A stretch of DNA of 23,964 nt from Campylobacteraceae bacterium (GCA_031290675.1 JAITNC010000081.1:1-23964), one strand, 5' to 3'; counted from the first letter of the stretch, positions 6,505 to 16,351 are shown. A program made the numbers and translations. The notes: generated from the letters alone by a model not told the origin.

Positions 6505-6916
6505 GAGAACAAAATACAGAAAACAGATGAAGGGACGCAACCGCGGCAAATCTACACGTGCTACAACTATAGCATTTGGAGATATAGCTATCAAAGCTGT
6601 TGAAGCGGGAAGAGTAAATTCAAGACAGATAGAAGCGGCTCGTGTCGCTCTAACAAGACATGTCAAAAGACAAGCTAAAAGCTGGATAAGAGTATTTCCT
6701 GACAAACCTCTTACGAAAAAACCATTGGAAACCAGAATGGGTAAAGGTAAAGGCGGCGTTGAGGAGTGGGTGATGAACATCAAACCCGGTCGTATCATTT
6801 ATGAGATAGCAGGAGTTGATGAAACGCTTGCACGCGAAGCTTTGACTTTGGCTATGCATAAACTTCCCTTTAAGACGAAGATTATAACAAGGGAGAGCGA
6901 AAATGAAATATATTGA
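6491..6916 (+). CDS. rplP: 50S ribosomal protein L16
   Basis: 141 residues from [19 protein letters not shown], the standard L16 start. GGGAGG at 6476-6481 is nine bases before ATG 6491, supporting this over ATG 6497. [11 protein letters not shown] and FEIAGV-like ([15 protein letters not shown]) motifs are conserved. L16 organises the A-site region of the 50S. Overlaps rpsC and rpmC by 14 bp each, an unusual symmetry. Confidence 0.97.
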   Translation: MLMPKRTKYRKQMKGRNRGKSTRATTIAFGDIAIKAVEAGRVNSRQIEAARVALTRHVKRQAKSWIRVFPDKPLTKKPLETRMGKGKGGVEEWVMNIKPGRIIYEIAGVDETLAREALTLAMHKLPFKTKIITRESENEIY

Positions 6917-7094
6917 TTTTAAAGATAAAAGCGTTCAAGAGTTGAACAACCTCTTGAAAGAGAAAAAGGTGCTTTTGTTCACGCTAAAACAGAAGCTTAA
7001 AACTATGCAGCTTACAAACCCTAATGAGATTGGCGAAGTTCGCAAAGATATCGCTAAAATCAGCACAGCAATCGTAGCGGCAAATAGAAAGTAG
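6903..7094 (+). CDS. rpmC: 50S ribosomal protein L29
   Basis: 63 residues, two helices: [18 protein letters not shown] and [18 protein letters not shown]29 sits with L23 at the tunnel exit. GGGAGAG (about 6892-6898) lies inside rplP and serves as ribosome site. Followed by rpsQ after 10 bp. Confidence 0.93.
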   Translation: MKYIDFKDKSVQELNNLLKEKKVLLFTLKQKLKTMQLTNPNEIGEVRKDIAKISTAIVAANRK

Positions 7095-7104
7095 GGGTTA
7101 AAAA

Positions 7105-7356
7105 ATGGCATTAAAAAGAGAAATTCAAGGTGTTGTTGTCGCCAAAGCCGGAGATAAGACAGCTACCGTTTTGGTTGAGCGCAAAGTTTTACACCCTAAA
7201 TATAGAAAAATTGTTAAAAGATTTAAAAAGTACTTGGTACACGACGAAGCTAACGCCTCAAAAGCCGGCGATGTAGTTTTGGCAGTTGAGTGCAGACCGC
7301 TCTCAAAAAGAAAATCTTTTCGCTTAAAAGAAATCGTAACGGTAGGAGTTGAGTAA
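7105..7356 (+). CDS. rpsQ: 30S ribosomal protein S17
   Basis: 83 residues, OB fold. [27 protein letters not shown] and [21 protein letters not shown] are S17 signatures. It binds 16S rRNA early in assembly. The stop overlaps the rplN start by one base (TAATG). Confidence 0.96.
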   Translation: MALKREIQGVVVAKAGDKTATVLVERKVLHPKYRKIVKRFKKYLVHDEANASKAGDVVLAVECRPLSKRKSFRLKEIVTVGVE

Positions 7357-7724
7357 TGATTCAGAGTTTTACACGACTTGCGGTTGCGGACAATAGCGGC
7401 GCAAAAGAGATTATGTGTATCAAAGTTTTAGGCGGAAGCAAAAGACGTTATGCGACAGTTGGCGATGTCATCGTCGCGTCAGTCAAAAAAGCTATCCCAA
7501 ATGGAAAGATGAAGAAAGGTCAGGTCGTGAAAGCGGTCATCGTTAGAACTAAAAAAGAGATTCACCGTGATAACGGCTCTTTGATAAGATTTGACGAAAA
7601 TGCAGCTGTTATACTTGACAATAAAGGCGAGCCGATAGGCACTCGTATTTTTGGGCCAGTAAGCCGTGAAGTACGATACGCTAACTTTATGAAAATCGTC
7701 TCACTCGCGCCGGAGGTTCTATAA
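7356..7724 (+). CDS. rplN: 50S ribosomal protein L14
   Basis: 122 residues. [27 protein letters not shown] and [24 protein letters not shown] are conserved L14 segments. L14 forms an intersubunit bridge and is the docking site of the silencing factor RsfS. One-base overlaps join it to rpsQ and rplX. Confidence 0.97.
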   Translation: MIQSFTRLAVADNSGAKEIMCIKVLGGSKRRYATVGDVIVASVKKAIPNGKMKKGQVVKAVIVRTKKEIHRDNGSLIRFDENAAVILDNKGEPIGTRIFGPVSREVRYANFMKIVSLAPEVL

Positions 7725-7957
7725 TGGCAACAAAATTTAAAATTAAAAAGAATGATGTAGTGAAGGTCATTGCCGGTAACGACAAGGGCAAGAGCGGCAA
7801 AGTTTTACACGTTTTTCCAAAAACAGCTCAAGTTATCGTAGAGGGTTGCAAAGTGGCTAAAAAAGCCGTCAAACCAAGCGATAAAAGCAAAAACGGCGGC
7901 TGGGAAAACAAAGAGATGCCTATTCACATCTCAAATGTAGCAAAGACAGAGGGTTGA
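7724..7957 (+). CDS. rplX: 50S ribosomal protein L24
   Basis: 77 residues, at the short end for L24 (about 75-105). The KOW motif is clear: [34 protein letters not shown] closes the protein in the usual way. It initiates 50S assembly. The ribosome site of rplE (GAGGG) is inside its last codons. Confidence 0.95.
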   Translation: MATKFKIKKNDVVKVIAGNDKGKSGKVLHVFPKTAQVIVEGCKVAKKAVKPSDKSKNGGWENKEMPIHISNVAKTEG

Positions 7958-7959
7958 TA

Positions 7960-8505
7960 ATGAGCACACTAAGAGAAAAATTTAACAAAGAGATAAAACC
8001 TATCTTGTCAAAAGATTTGGACATCAAAAATCCTATGCTTATCCCTTCCATAGAGAAGATTGTGATAAGCGTTGGTGCTGGTGATTCGGCGAAAGATATG
8101 AAAGTTATGCAAAATATGGCTGATACCATATCTTTGATAGCAGGTCAAAAATCCGTCATCACGAACGCACACAAATCTGTCGCTGGTTTTAAAGTAAGAG
8201 AAGGTTTCCCTGTAGGTATCAAAGTTACGCTAAGAGCGGGAAATATGTACAACTTTTTGACAAAACTGATATCTATCGCACTTCCGAGAGTGAAAGATTT
8301 CAGAGGTTTGCCAAGAACTGGATTTGACGGACGAGGCAGTTACAACTTCGGACTAAACGAACAACTTATGTTCCCTGAAGTTGAATATGACAAAATCATC
8401 AAAACGCACGGTATGAATATCACTATCGTCACTACGGCTAAAAATGATAAAGATGCGTTTAGACTATTGGAATTAATCGGTATTCCGTTTGTGAGAGGAC
8501 GTTAA
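7960..8505 (+). CDS. rplE: 50S ribosomal protein L5
   Basis: 181 residues from ATG 7960 ([14 protein letters not shown]), chosen over the in-frame TTG at 7954 because GAGGG (7949-7953) is then six bases upstream. [20 protein letters not shown] and [24 protein letters not shown] are L5 hallmarks. L5 binds 5S rRNA and contacts the P-site tRNA. Confidence 0.97.
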   Translation: MSTLREKFNKEIKPILSKDLDIKNPMLIPSIEKIVISVGAGDSAKDMKVMQNMADTISLIAGQKSVITNAHKSVAGFKVREGFPVGIKVTLRAGNMYNFLTKLISIALPRVKDFRGLPRTGFDGRGSYNFGLNEQLMFPEVEYDKIIKTHGMNITIVTTAKNDKDAFRLLELIGIPFVRGR

Positions 8506-8506
8506 T

Positions 8507-8692
8507 ATGGCTAAAAAATCAATGATTGCCAAGGCGGCAAGAAAGCCTAAATTTAAAGTGCGAGGTTATACTCGTTGTCAGATATGCGGACGAGCCCATT
8601 CAGTTTATAAAGACTTTGGGATTTGCCGTATATGCCTTAGAAAAATGGCTAACGAGGGATTAATCCCCGGACTTAAAAAAGCAAGTTGGTAA
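8507..8692 (+). CDS. rpsN: 30S ribosomal protein S14, zinc-binding type
   Basis: 61 residues, the short form (type Z). Four cysteines C24, C27, C40 and C43 (RCQICGR ... GICRICLRK) form a zinc ribbon. Starts 1 bp after rplE. Together with the zinc-type L36 encoded downstream, it adds to the cell's ribosomal zinc demand; no zinc-free paralogue is visible in this window. Confidence 0.97.
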   Translation: MAKKSMIAKAARKPKFKVRGYTRCQICGRAHSVYKDFGICRICLRKMANEGLIPGLKKASW

Positions 8693-8701
8693 GGAAATCT
8701 A

Positions 8702-9097
8702 ATGATAAATGATTTAATCGCAGATGGTTTGACACGCATAAGAAACGCTTCTATGCGCAAGTTGGATACAACTCAATTATTACACACAAAAGCTGTAGAG
8801 GCTATACTTGGTGTATTTCAAAACAAGGGTTATATTGAGAGTTTCAACGTCGTGGAAGAGGGCAATAAGAAATTTATCAATGTTGTCCTTAAGTATGATG
8901 AGAGCGGCAAACAAGTGATACACGAGCTTAAACGCATCTCAACTCCGGGACGCAGAGTATACAAAAACAAAGATGAGATTAAACGCTTCAAAAGCGGATA
9001 TGGTACAACCATCGTAAGCACATCAAAAGGTGTGTTTGGCAATGATGAAGCCCATAAAGTAGGCGTTGGCGGCGAGCTGCTTTGCAGCATTTGGTAA
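8702..9097 (+). CDS. rpsH: 30S ribosomal protein S8
   Basis: 131 residues. [16 protein letters not shown] and the C-terminal [27 protein letters not shown] match S8, which binds the central domain of 16S rRNA. In E. coli S8 represses the spc operon through a site near rplE; I see no obvious copy of that site there. It is followed by the only long gap inside the spc section (87 bp). Confidence 0.96.
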   Translation: MINDLIADGLTRIRNASMRKLDTTQLLHTKAVEAILGVFQNKGYIESFNVVEEGNKKFINVVLKYDESGKQVIHELKRISTPGRRVYKNKDEIKRFKSGYGTTIVSTSKGVFGNDEAHKVGVGGELLCSIW

Positions 9098-9184
9098 TTT
9101 TAGAAAGTTTTGAGCTTTTTATGGTATTCGATAACCATTCTGAAAGTTTAGTAGACTTATCGTAGACAAGTAGAAAGGAAAATA
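9098..9184 (+). promoter_or_regulatory. Long rpsH-rplF spacer with dyad and direct repeat
   Basis: The other spc-section spacers are 0-18 bp; this is 87 bp. It contains an imperfect dyad at 9121-9138 (ATGGT at one end, ACCAT at the other, TCGA at the centre) and GTAGAC twice (9151-9156, 9162-9167). AAAGGA before ATG 9185 is the rplF ribosome site. I cannot identify a promoter with confidence. Confidence 0.35.
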
Positions 9185-9721
9185 ATGTCAAGAATCGGTA
9201 AACAACCGGTAGCCATTCCAAGCGACATAGAAGTGAAGCTGGAAGGCAATGAGTTAGTTTTTAAAAAGGGCAACGCCCAAAAAACACTGGACACAAAAAA
9301 TAATGTTTCCGTTAAAATAGAAAACGGTTTTGTTGTATTTGAGCCAAAAAGTGAAGACAGGCAGTCAAAAGCTTTTTGGGGAACATACAGAGCGCTTTGC
9401 AACAACATCATCTTAGGCCTAACCAAAGGCTTTGAGAAAAAGCTTGAGATTAACGGCGTAGGCTACAGAGCTGCTGTAAATGGCAAAGCACTTGAGCTGC
9501 AACTCGGATTTTCTCACCCTATCAAGTATGATATACCTGAAGGCGTGCAAATCACCGTAGAGAAAAACACAATTCTTATAGCAGGCAGCGACAAACAGCA
9601 AATCGGACAAATAGCAGCAAACATAAGAGGTTTCAGACCGCCTGAACCGTACAAAGGCAAAGGCGTTAAATACGCTAACGAAACGATTATCCGCAAAGCC
9701 GGCAAGACTTCTAAGAAGTAA
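9185..9721 (+). CDS. rplF: 50S ribosomal protein L6
   Basis: 178 residues. [17 protein letters not shown] and the C-terminal [24 protein letters not shown] are diagnostic. L6 lies near the factor-binding site of the 50S. Its gene follows an unusually long spacer, so it may have its own level of control; rplR follows after 13 bp. Confidence 0.97.
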   Translation: MSRIGKQPVAIPSDIEVKLEGNELVFKKGNAQKTLDTKNNVSVKIENGFVVFEPKSEDRQSKAFWGTYRALCNNIILGLTKGFEKKLEINGVGYRAAVNGKALELQLGFSHPIKYDIPEGVQITVEKNTILIAGSDKQQIGQIAANIRGFRPPEPYKGKGVKYANETIIRKAGKTSKK

Positions 9722-9734
9722 GGGGAGATAAAAT

Positions 9735-10091
9735 ATGAGAGCACATGTATTAGAAAATAAACTCAAACTTCGCGCTAAACGCAAAAGAAGAATAAGAGCA
9801 AAGATATCAGGCACGGAAGGCTTCCCACGGGTTTCGGTTTTCAGGTCAAACAGACATTTTTACGCTCAGGCTATTGATGATGTCAAAGGCATTACATTAG
9901 TATCTGTTGATGGTAAAAAACTCTCTTTAAAAGCGAACAAAGAGGGCGTTGTAGCATTGGCTGGCGTATTTGCCGAGAGCTTAAAATCAAAAGGCATAGA
10001 GAAAGTTGCGTTTGACAGAAACGGCTATTTGTACCACGGCGTGGTAGCGGCGTTCGCAGGAGCGCTTCGCGATAACGGCATTACGCTGTAA
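9735..10091 (+). CDS. rplR: 50S ribosomal protein L18
   Basis: 118 residues. A basic N-terminus ([18 protein letters not shown]), then [19 protein letters not shown] and a C-terminal [25 protein letters not shown]18 carries 5S rRNA into the 50S together with L5. GGGGAGATAAAAT before the start acts as ribosome site. Confidence 0.97.
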   Translation: MRAHVLENKLKLRAKRKRRIRAKISGTEGFPRVSVFRSNRHFYAQAIDDVKGITLVSVDGKKLSLKANKEGVVALAGVFAESLKSKGIEKVAFDRNGYLYHGVVAAFAGALRDNGITL

Positions 10092-10106
10092 ACAAAGGAA
10101 AAGTTG

Positions 10107-10550
10107 ATGGAAAAGATTAATAAAGAAGAGTTTGAAGAGGTAATAGTCAATATCGGACGCGTTACAAAAGTTGTAAAGGGCGGACGCAGATTTCGTTTTA
10201 CTGCACTTGTAGTTATAGGAAATAAAAAAGGTTTGGTAGGGTATGGTTTCGGAAAAGCCAAAGAGGTTCCCGACGCTATCAGAAAAGCTGTTGATGATGC
10301 GTTCAAAAACATCGTAAGCGTCAATATCAAAGGCTCAACTATCGCTCACGATGTTGAAGTCAAATACAACGCCAGCAAGATACTTTTGAAACCTGCGAGC
10401 GAAGGTACGGGCGTTATCGCGGGCGGTTCTACAAGACCTGTCGTTGAGCTTGCCGGTATTAGAAACATCTTGACAAAATCATTGGGTTCAAATAACGCAG
10501 CAAACGTCGTTAGAGCGACTATCAAAGCGCTTAGTATGCTTAAAAGCTAA
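10107..10550 (+). CDS. rpsE: 30S ribosomal protein S5
   Basis: 147 residues from ATG 10107, preferred over the in-frame TTG 10104 because AAAGGAA is correctly spaced. The double-stranded-RNA-binding-like domain ([33 protein letters not shown]) and [22 protein letters not shown] are conserved. S5 affects decoding accuracy. The next gene is rplO: rpmD (L30), which sits here in many other bacteria, is absent. Confidence 0.97.
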   Translation: MEKINKEEFEEVIVNIGRVTKVVKGGRRFRFTALVVIGNKKGLVGYGFGKAKEVPDAIRKAVDDAFKNIVSVNIKGSTIAHDVEVKYNASKILLKPASEGTGVIAGGSTRPVVELAGIRNILTKSLGSNNAANVVRATIKALSMLKS

Positions 10551-10568
10551 AGATAAAAGGATATAAAG

Positions 10569-10973
10569 ATGTCATTAAACAGTCTAAAACCAGCCGCTAA
10601 CTCCACGCACTACAAAAAAAGAGTAGGACGAGGACAAGGCAGCGGCAACGGTAAAACAGCAGGACGAGGCAACAAAGGTCAAAGAGCTCGTACAGGCTAT
10701 AGTATCAAAAGAGGTTTTGAGGGTGGCCAACAACCGCTTCAAAGAAGACTTCCAAAGATAGGATTTACTTCAAAGATAGTAAAACCATACGTGATAAATG
10801 TTGATAAAAACAGAGCAGTAGCAGAGCTTTCCGAGATAACATTGGATAGCATCAGAACAGTTCACAAAGTAGCGCTATCCGTATTAAAAGTAAAACTTAT
10901 CGGAGTGAACGCTAAAGAGTTATCATCTAAAATAAAAGATGAAAACGTAGTTTTTAGCGGTAAAGAAAAATGA
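10569..10973 (+). CDS. rplO: 50S ribosomal protein L15
   Basis: 134 residues. The glycine/arginine-rich N-terminus ([19 protein letters not shown], about 18-36) and [18 protein letters not shown] are diagnostic. L15 binds 23S rRNA late in assembly. It lies 18 bp after rpsE and overlaps secY by 4 bp (ATGA), linking ribosome and translocon synthesis. Confidence 0.96.
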   Translation: MSLNSLKPAANSTHYKKRVGRGQGSGNGKTAGRGNKGQRARTGYSIKRGFEGGQQPLQRRLPKIGFTSKIVKPYVINVDKNRAVAELSEITLDSIRTVHKVALSVLKVKLIGVNAKELSSKIKDENVVFSGKEK

Positions 10974-12229
10974 ATAATAAATTAACCAAAGCTATTATTT
11001 TTACGTTGGGTTGTCTATTTGCATATAGAATATTGGCTTATGTTACGGTGCCCGGAGTAAACGTTGATGTTATCAAGAGCTTTTTTGACAGCAACAGCGG
11101 AAATGCTTTGGGGTTATTTAATATGTTCAGCGGTAAAGCGGCTGAGCGACTTAGTATTATCTCGCTCGGCGTTATGCCTTACATCACCGCTTCCATCGTT
11201 ATGGAACTCATAGCGGCTACATTTCCTGCTATCGGCAAGCTCAAAAAAGAGCGTGACGGTATGGTCAAATATATGCAAATCATCAGATACGCTACCATAT
11301 TTATCACTATCATACAAGCTGTCGGCGTTTCTGTGGGGCTTCAGAGCCTGACTCAAGGCGGCGAGAGTGCTATCATGATAGATATGCCGCAGTTTGTCGC
11401 TATCTCAGCAGTATCAATGCTTGCAGGAACTATGCTTCTTATGTGGCTTGGCGAACAGATAACAAAACGAGGCATCGGTAACGGTATAAGCCTTATCATC
11501 TTCGCCGGTATCGTGTCCGGCATACCTTCAGCTATCGGCGGAACGGTAAACCTTGTAAACACTCAAGAGCTTAACTTCTTAGTCGTTATCGCTATATTGG
11601 TCGTTATCATATTGACAGTCGGAGCTATCATCTTTGTTGAGATGGGAGAGAGAAGAATACCTATCTCATACTCAAGAAAAGTAGTTATGCAGAACCAAAA
11701 CAAAAGAATTATGAATTATGTTCCTGTGAAAATCAACCTGAGCGGCGTTATACCGCCTATCTTTGCTTCGGCTATTTTGATGTTTCCGGGTACTATTTTT
11801 CAAGCTATAGAAAATCCGATAGTTCAAAAAATCAACGACTTTTTAAGTCCAAGCGGATATTTTTTCCACTTTTTGATGTTTTTATTTGTTATATTTTTCG
11901 CCTATTTTTACGCTTCAATCGTATTTAATGCGAAAGATATCTCGGAAAATCTCAAAAAGCAGGGCGGTTTTATACCCGGCGTTCGCCCCGGTGCCAGCAC
12001 GGCTGAGTTCTTGAACGAAACAGCAAGCCGTTTGACATTTTTTGGAGCGATATATCTTGGTATCATCTCAACCTTGCCTTGGATTCTTGTGAAACTTATG
12101 GGAGTGCCGTTTTATTTCGGCGGAACATCAGTGCTTATCGTCGTTCAAGTTGCTCTTGACACGATGAGAAAGATAGAGGCGCAAATCTATATGAGCAAGT
12201 ACGAAACGCTAAGCGCGGTCGGTTTATAA
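10970..12229 (+). CDS. secY: Preprotein translocase subunit SecY
   Basis: 419 residues with about ten membrane helices. [28 protein letters not shown] (start of helix 5) and [12 protein letters not shown] before helix 8 are SecY hallmarks. The cytoplasmic loop [15 protein letters not shown], which contacts SecA and the ribosome, is intact. SecY forms the protein-conducting channel in the inner membrane with SecE and SecG, which are not in this window. Confidence 0.98.
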   Translation: MNNKLTKAIIFTLGCLFAYRILAYVTVPGVNVDVIKSFFDSNSGNALGLFNMFSGKAAERLSIISLGVMPYITASIVMELIAATFPAIGKLKKERDGMVKYMQIIRYATIFITIIQAVGVSVGLQSLTQGGESAIMIDMPQFVAISAVSMLAGTMLLMWLGEQITKRGIGNGISLIIFAGIVSGIPSAIGGTVNLVNTQELNFLVVIAILVVIILTVGAIIFVEMGERRIPISYSRKVVMQNQNKRIMNYVPVKINLSGVIPPIFASAILMFPGTIFQAIENPIVQKINDFLSPSGYFFHFLMFLFVIFFAYFYASIVFNAKDISENLKKQGGFIPGVRPGASTAEFLNETASRLTFFGAIYLGIISTLPWILVKLMGVPFYFGGTSVLIVVQVALDTMRKIEAQIYMSKYETLSAVGL

Positions 12230-12234
12230 AAGAT

Positions 12235-12996
12235 ATGTCTATCAATATTCGCCGTCCTGAAGATATAAAAAAAATAGCAGCCGCTTCAAGAGCGGTTGCG
12301 CAAACTCTTGATTTTCTTACCCCCAAAGTCCAACCCGACATCACGACAAAAGAGCTTAACAGGCTTGGAGAAGAGTTTATCACCAAACTCGGCGGGCGTG
12401 CCGCTTTCAAAGGCTTATACGGATTTCCCACAGGCATTATCGTATCTGTAAATGAAGTCATCATTCACGGCATACCCGATAACTACAAGCTCAAAGAGGG
12501 CGATGTAGTAGGGCTTGACATAGGCGTTGAGATAGATGGTTGGTACGGGGACGCAGCGAGAACTATAGGCGTTGGGGCTATAAGCAAACAAGACCAAGCT
12601 CTTATAGACTGCTCTTATGACGCTCTTATGCACGCCGTAAGTATCATAGAAGAGGGTATGAGATTTAAACAACTCTCTTATGAGATAGAGAAATTTATAA
12701 AAAGCAGAGGTTTTGTGCCGCTTCGCGGATTTTGCGGACACGGCATAGGAAGAGCTCCTCACGAAGACCCTGAGATACTGAACTATCTTGAGGGAGTAAA
12801 TCCAAATCAAGGCCCGAAGATAAAAGAGGGTATGGTATTTTGTGTAGAGCCTATGATTTGTTGCAAAAGCGGCAAAGCAAAGGTTTTGGACGATAAATGG
12901 GCGGTTGTTTCTGAAGACGGCTTAAGAGGCAGTCATTGGGAGCATACGCTGGCGATTGTTGATAAAAAGGCAAAAATCTTGTCTACGGAGGAATAA
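12235..12996 (+). CDS. map: Methionine aminopeptidase, type I
   Basis: 253 residues. All five metal ligands of the pita-bread fold are visible: D95 and D106 ([17 protein letters not shown]), H169 (CGHGIG), E205 (CVEPM) and E237 (EHTLAI). H79 (IIHGIP) is the substrate-side histidine. It removes the initiator methionine from nascent proteins in the cytoplasm. The ribosome site is weak and the gap to secY is 5 bp, so coupling to secY translation is likely. adk, which often separates secY and map, is missing. Confidence 0.97.
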   Translation: MSINIRRPEDIKKIAAASRAVAQTLDFLTPKVQPDITTKELNRLGEEFITKLGGRAAFKGLYGFPTGIIVSVNEVIIHGIPDNYKLKEGDVVGLDIGVEIDGWYGDAARTIGVGAISKQDQALIDCSYDALMHAVSIIEEGMRFKQLSYEIEKFIKSRGFVPLRGFCGHGIGRAPHEDPEILNYLEGVNPNQGPKIKEGMVFCVEPMICCKSGKAKVLDDKWAVVSEDGLRGSHWEHTLAIVDKKAKILSTEE

Positions 12997-13214
12997 TGGC
13001 GAAAGACGATGTTATAGAGATTGACGGAAAAGTAGTTGAGGCACTGCCAAACGCTACTTTCAAGGTAGAGCTGAACAACAAACATATAGTGTTGTGTCAT
13101 ATAGCTGGAAAGATGAGAATGCATTATATCAAAATAATGCCCGGAGATACTGTGAAGGTAGAGTTAACACCTTACAGCTTGGATAAGGGAAGAATTACTT
13201 ACAGATATAAGTAA
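12996..13214 (+). CDS. infA: Translation initiation factor IF-1
   Basis: 72 residues, one OB fold: [24 protein letters not shown], then [26 protein letters not shown] and [11 protein letters not shown]-1 blocks the A site during initiation. Overlaps the map stop by one base (TAATG). It ends the secY-map-infA section; a 160-bp spacer with a new promoter follows. Confidence 0.97.
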   Translation: MAKDDVIEIDGKVVEALPNATFKVELNNKHIVLCHIAGKMRMHYIKIMPGDTVKVELTPYSLDKGRITYRYK

Positions 13215-13231
13215 GCTATCAGCTAAAAATC

Positions 13232-13239
13232 TGTATAAT
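13232..13239 (+). promoter_or_regulatory. Internal promoter for rpmJ-rplQ
   Basis: TGTATAAT (13232-13239) contains a perfect -10 hexamer at 13234-13239 in the spacer after infA. No convincing -35 is seen. RNA would start near 13246 and carry a leader of about 130 nt, giving the alpha section its own expression. Confidence 0.6.
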
Positions 13240-13269
13240 TAACCCTTTTTGTAAGACTGTGTGAAGAAT

Positions 13270-13366
13270 TATTGGAAAAGGTACCACTGTTTTTCCAATA
13301 GTTGGTTTAGAAAGATATGTTCTCTAAACCTCTGCCGGTTTACTCAAAGTGGAATAAACTTGGGAG
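13270..13366 (+). promoter_or_regulatory. Structured leader of the rpmJ-rplQ section
   Basis: Hairpin A: TATTGGAAAA (13270-13279) / TTTTCCAATA (13291-13300), a perfect 10-bp stem. Hairpin B: GGTTTAGA (13304-13311) / TCTAAACC (13323-13330), a perfect 8-bp stem. Both loops are 11 nt. TAAACC (13325-13330) can instead pair with a second GGTTTA (13337-13342), which in turn can pair with TAAACT (13355-13360) next to the ribosome site GGGAG (13362-13366). These are mutually exclusive alternatives, typical of ribosomal protein autoregulatory leaders. The ligand is unknown; S4 or another product of the section is an obvious guess. Confidence 0.55.
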
Positions 13367-13374
13367 AAGAATCA

Positions 13375-13488
13375 ATGAAAGTGCGCCCTTCTGTAAAGAT
13401 GATGTGCGATAAGTGCAAGGTGATAAAACGCAAAGGTATCGTTAGAGTTATCTGCGTAAATCCAAAACATAAACAACGACAAGGATAA
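13375..13488 (+). CDS. rpmJ: 50S ribosomal protein L36, zinc type
   Basis: 37 residues: [21 protein letters not shown] and [13 protein letters not shown] in sequence. The zinc ligands C11, C14, C27 and H32 are all present. GGGAGAAG at 13362-13369 is the ribosome site. An upstream in-frame extension to 13261 runs through the leader hairpins and is not part of the protein. First gene after the internal promoter, 6 bp before rpsM. Confidence 0.96.
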   Translation: MKVRPSVKMMCDKCKVIKRKGIVRVICVNPKHKQRQG

Positions 13489-13494
13489 AAGAAG

Positions 13495-13863
13495 ATGGCA
13501 AGAATTGCAGGTGTAGATTTACCCAACAAAAAACGGGTTGAATATGGACTAACATATATTTATGGCATCGGTCTTCACACTTCTCGTTTGATTTTAGACG
13601 CTGTAGGCATCTCTTACAACAAGAGAGTCCACGAGTTGAGCGAAGATGAAGTAGCCGCTATAAGAAACGAGATTCAAGGTCGTTTCACGGTTGAGGGCGA
13701 TTTGCGAAAAAGCGTAGCTATGGACATCAAGTCATTGATGGATATCGGAAGCTACCGTGGCATAAGACACAGAAAAGGTCTCCCCGTACGCGGACAGAAG
13801 ACAAAAACCAACGCTAGAACCCGCAAGGGCAAGAAGAAAACCGTTGGTTCAAAAGCAAGTTAA
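13495..13863 (+). CDS. rpsM: 30S ribosomal protein S13
   Basis: 122 residues. [26 protein letters not shown] and the C-terminal [27 protein letters not shown] are unmistakable; the basic tail reaches the P-site tRNA. S13 forms intersubunit bridges from the 30S head. AAAAGAAG precedes the ATG. Confidence 0.97.
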   Translation: MARIAGVDLPNKKRVEYGLTYIYGIGLHTSRLILDAVGISYNKRVHELSEDEVAAIRNEIQGRFTVEGDLRKSVAMDIKSLMDIGSYRGIRHRKGLPVRGQKTKTNARTRKGKKKTVGSKAS

Positions 13864-13879
13864 GGGTAGGGAAAGATAG

Positions 13880-14272
13880 ATGGCAAAACAAAAAGTTGCA
13901 AGAAAAAAAGTTATCAAAAAAAATATCGCTAAAGGCGTTATCTATATCTCTGCCACATTTAACAACACTGTTGTAACTGTAGCGGACGAGATGGGAAATG
14001 TCATAGCTTGGTCAAGCGCAGGAAGCTTGGGCTTCAAAGGAAGTAAAAAATCAACTCCATACGCAGCTCAACAAGCTGTAGAAGATGCTATCAACAAAGC
14101 TAAAGAGCACGGCATCAAAGAAGTTGGTATAAAAGTCCAAGGTCCCGGCTCAGGTCGCGAAACAGCTATCAAGAGCATAGGCGCAAGCGAGGGTATAAAA
14201 GTGCTTTTCTTAAAAGACATTACTCCGTTGCCTCACAATGGTTGCCGTCCTCCAAAACGAAGACGTGTATAA
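13880..14272 (+). CDS. rpsK: 30S ribosomal protein S11
   Basis: 130 residues. [28 protein letters not shown] and the C-terminal [18 protein letters not shown] are diagnostic. S11 lies on the 30S platform near the E-site codon. Preceded by GGGTAGGGAAAG; 16 bp after rpsM and 27 bp before rpsD. Confidence 0.97.
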   Translation: MAKQKVARKKVIKKNIAKGVIYISATFNNTVVTVADEMGNVIAWSSAGSLGFKGSKKSTPYAAQQAVEDAINKAKEHGIKEVGIKVQGPGSGRETAIKSIGASEGIKVLFLKDITPLPHNGCRPPKRRRV

Positions 14273-14299
14273 GTTATAGAATATAGGAGAAAATAAAAA

Positions 14300-14926
14300 A
14301 TGTCAAGATATAGAGGACCCGTTGAAAAACTTGAACGACGACTTGGCGTAAGCCTCGCACTCAAAGGTGAGAGAAGGCTTGCAGGTAAGAGCGCACTTGA
14401 AAAACGCCCTTATGCACCCGGTCAGCACGGACAAAGAAGAACAAAACTAAGCGAATACGGTTTGCAGTTAAAAGAGAAGCAAAAAGCTAAATTTATGTAT
14501 GGTATTTCCGAGCGACAATTCGGAAAACTTTTCTCAGACGCAGCGAGCAAAGAGGGAAATACAGGCGAAAACCTTATCTCCTTTATAGAGCAAAGACTTG
14601 ATAACGTAGTTTACCGAATGGGCTTTGCGACTACAAGACGCTTCGCACGACAGATAGTAACTCACGGACATATTTTGGTGGACGGACAGAGAGTTGATAT
14701 CCCATCTTACCGAGTTAAAGCCGGCCAAAAGATAGAAGTTAGCGAGAAGAGCAAAAAAAATCCGCAAATTCAAAGGTCTTTAGAGCTTACAGCGCAAACA
14801 GGTATAGTTTCGTGGGTAGATATAGATAAAGAAAAAGTATTCGGCATTTTCACAAGATTGCCTGAAAGAGCTGAGGTTATTATTCCGATTGAAGAGAGAT
14901 TAATCGTAGAGCTCTACTCTAAATAA
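14300..14926 (+). CDS. rpsD: 30S ribosomal protein S4, zinc-free type
   Basis: 208 residues beginning [16 protein letters not shown], without the N-terminal cysteine cluster of zinc-type S4. The S4 RNA-binding domain ([34 protein letters not shown], about 93-125) is intact. S4 nucleates 30S assembly and in E. coli represses its own alpha operon; the rpmJ leader upstream would be the place to look for an equivalent. Confidence 0.97.
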   Translation: MSRYRGPVEKLERRLGVSLALKGERRLAGKSALEKRPYAPGQHGQRRTKLSEYGLQLKEKQKAKFMYGISERQFGKLFSDAASKEGNTGENLISFIEQRLDNVVYRMGFATTRRFARQIVTHGHILVDGQRVDIPSYRVKAGQKIEVSEKSKKNPQIQRSLELTAQTGIVSWVDIDKEKVFGIFTRLPERAEVIIPIEERLIVELYSK

Positions 14927-14941
14927 TAAGGGGTATGCATT

Positions 14942-15949
14942 ATGATGACAAAAATTAACACATCAGCCTATATGCCGACGGAGTTGGACGTAGTAAATTC
15001 CGGCGACAATCAGGTGAAAATCAGCGCCTATCCGTTTGAAAGCGGATTTGGCATCACGCTGGCTCACCCGTTAAGACGCCTGCTTTACAGCAGCACCGTA
15101 GGCTTTGCTCCGACATCTGTCAAGATAGAGGGCGTTACGCACGAGTTTGACAGTGTGCGTGGTATGTTTGAAGATGTTGCGCACTTTATCATCAATCTTA
15201 AAACTACCAGATTTAAGATTAAAGACGCTGCAGCTTCCAAAGTGAGCGTAAGCTACTCATTTAAGGGTTCAAAAGACATCACTGGCGCTGATTTGGCGAA
15301 CAGTGAGCTTGATATCGTAACGCCTGATATACATCTGGCTTCTATCAACGACGACGCTGAGCTTAACTTCTCAGTCGTTATAGAAAGAGGCATAGGTTAT
15401 GTCCCGAGCGAAACGATAAGAGAGCAGATAGGCGACGGATTTATCGCGCTTGACGCTTTTTTCACGCCTGTCAAAAGAGTAGTGTATGACATAGAAAACA
15501 TCTTGGTAGAGGACAACCCTGACTATGAAAAGGTTGTATTTACTATAGAAACAGATGGACAGATATCTCCGATAGACGCTTTCAAACACTCTTTGAAGGC
15601 GATGTATTCGCAGATGTCCGTATATAACAACATACTTGACTCAAACGCTTCTACATATGACGCAGGCGAAGCGGGCGGAAAGTTCGCAAGCTTGTTGCAG
15701 ACGATAAGCGAGCTAAACTTGAGCGTGCGAAGCTTCAACTCACTTGACAAAGCTGAGATAAAATATGTAGCTGAAATCGCACTTTTGAGCGATAGCGAGT
15801 TGAAAAATTTGAAAAATTTAGGCAAAAAATCTCTTGATGAGATTAAAAATATTATGGAAGAGATAGGTTTTCCTGTCGGAAGCATCTCTCCTGAAGACGC
15901 TGAGGTTTTGAGCAAAAAAGTCAGCGAATTAAAAGCGAACAAGGGATAA
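14942..15949 (+). CDS. rpoA: DNA-directed RNA polymerase subunit alpha
   Basis: 335 residues. The N-terminal dimerisation domain has [17 protein letters not shown]; the C-terminal domain has [14 protein letters not shown] and [14 protein letters not shown]. Residues equivalent to E. coli R265, N268 and K298, which contact UP-element DNA, are kept (VRSFN, GKKS). AAGGGG (about 14928-14933) lies eight bases before ATG 14942; ATG 14945 is possible. It is the assembly platform of RNA polymerase. Sits between rpsD (15 bp) and rplQ (3 bp). Confidence 0.98.
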   Translation: MMTKINTSAYMPTELDVVNSGDNQVKISAYPFESGFGITLAHPLRRLLYSSTVGFAPTSVKIEGVTHEFDSVRGMFEDVAHFIINLKTTRFKIKDAAASKVSVSYSFKGSKDITGADLANSELDIVTPDIHLASINDDAELNFSVVIERGIGYVPSETIREQIGDGFIALDAFFTPVKRVVYDIENILVEDNPDYEKVVFTIETDGQISPIDAFKHSLKAMYSQMSVYNNILDSNASTYDAGEAGGKFASLLQTISELNLSVRSFNSLDKAEIKYVAEIALLSDSELKNLKNLGKKSLDEIKNIMEEIGFPVGSISPEDAEVLSKKVSELKANKG

Positions 15950-15952
15950 TAA

Positions 15953-16303
15953 ATGAGACATAGACACGGATATAGAAAACTGGGGCGCACATCATCTCAC
16001 AGAGGCGCACTTCTCAAAAATCTAACTATCGCTATCGTGAAAAGCGGCAAGATAGAAACCACTCTTCCTAAAGCGAAAGAGTTGAGAGGTTTTGTGGAGA
16101 AGCTCATCACAAGAGCTAAAAAAGGCGACTCAAATGCACACAGAGCGATATTTGCCGCTCTTCAAGATAAAGAGTCTGTTAAAAAACTTGTAACCGAAGT
16201 AGCTCCTAAATATGTGGAGAGAAACGGCGGATATACAAGAATCATCAAAACAAGAGTACGCCACGGCGACGCTGCCGAGATGGCATTTATAGAGTTAGTT
16301 TAA
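15953..16303 (+). CDS. rplQ: 50S ribosomal protein L17
   Basis: 116 residues. [24 protein letters not shown] and the C-terminal [27 protein letters not shown] define L17. It lies near the tunnel exit. Last gene of the ribosomal block, 3 bp after rpoA, with a strong terminator right behind. Confidence 0.97.
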   Translation: MRHRHGYRKLGRTSSHRGALLKNLTIAIVKSGKIETTLPKAKELRGFVEKLITRAKKGDSNAHRAIFAALQDKESVKKLVTEVAPKYVERNGGYTRIIKTRVRHGDAAEMAFIELV

Positions 16304-16320
16304 CTTTAACTTCCCCAAGT

Positions 16321-16351
16321 AAAGGCTTTTTGCTTATCGCAAAAAGCCTTT
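16321..16351 (+). terminator. Terminator of the ribosomal block
   Basis: AAAGGCTTTTTGC (16321-16333) pairs perfectly with GCAAAAAGCCTTT (16339-16351) over a TTATC loop: a 13-bp stem that itself supplies the T-rich arm. It is followed by the small secreted protein gene's own promoter. Confidence 0.85.

Noticed and set aside
13261..13374. 75-residue protein extending L36 upstream
   Set aside because: The extra 38 codons run through the paired leader hairpins and have no family similarity; L36 is 37 residues.
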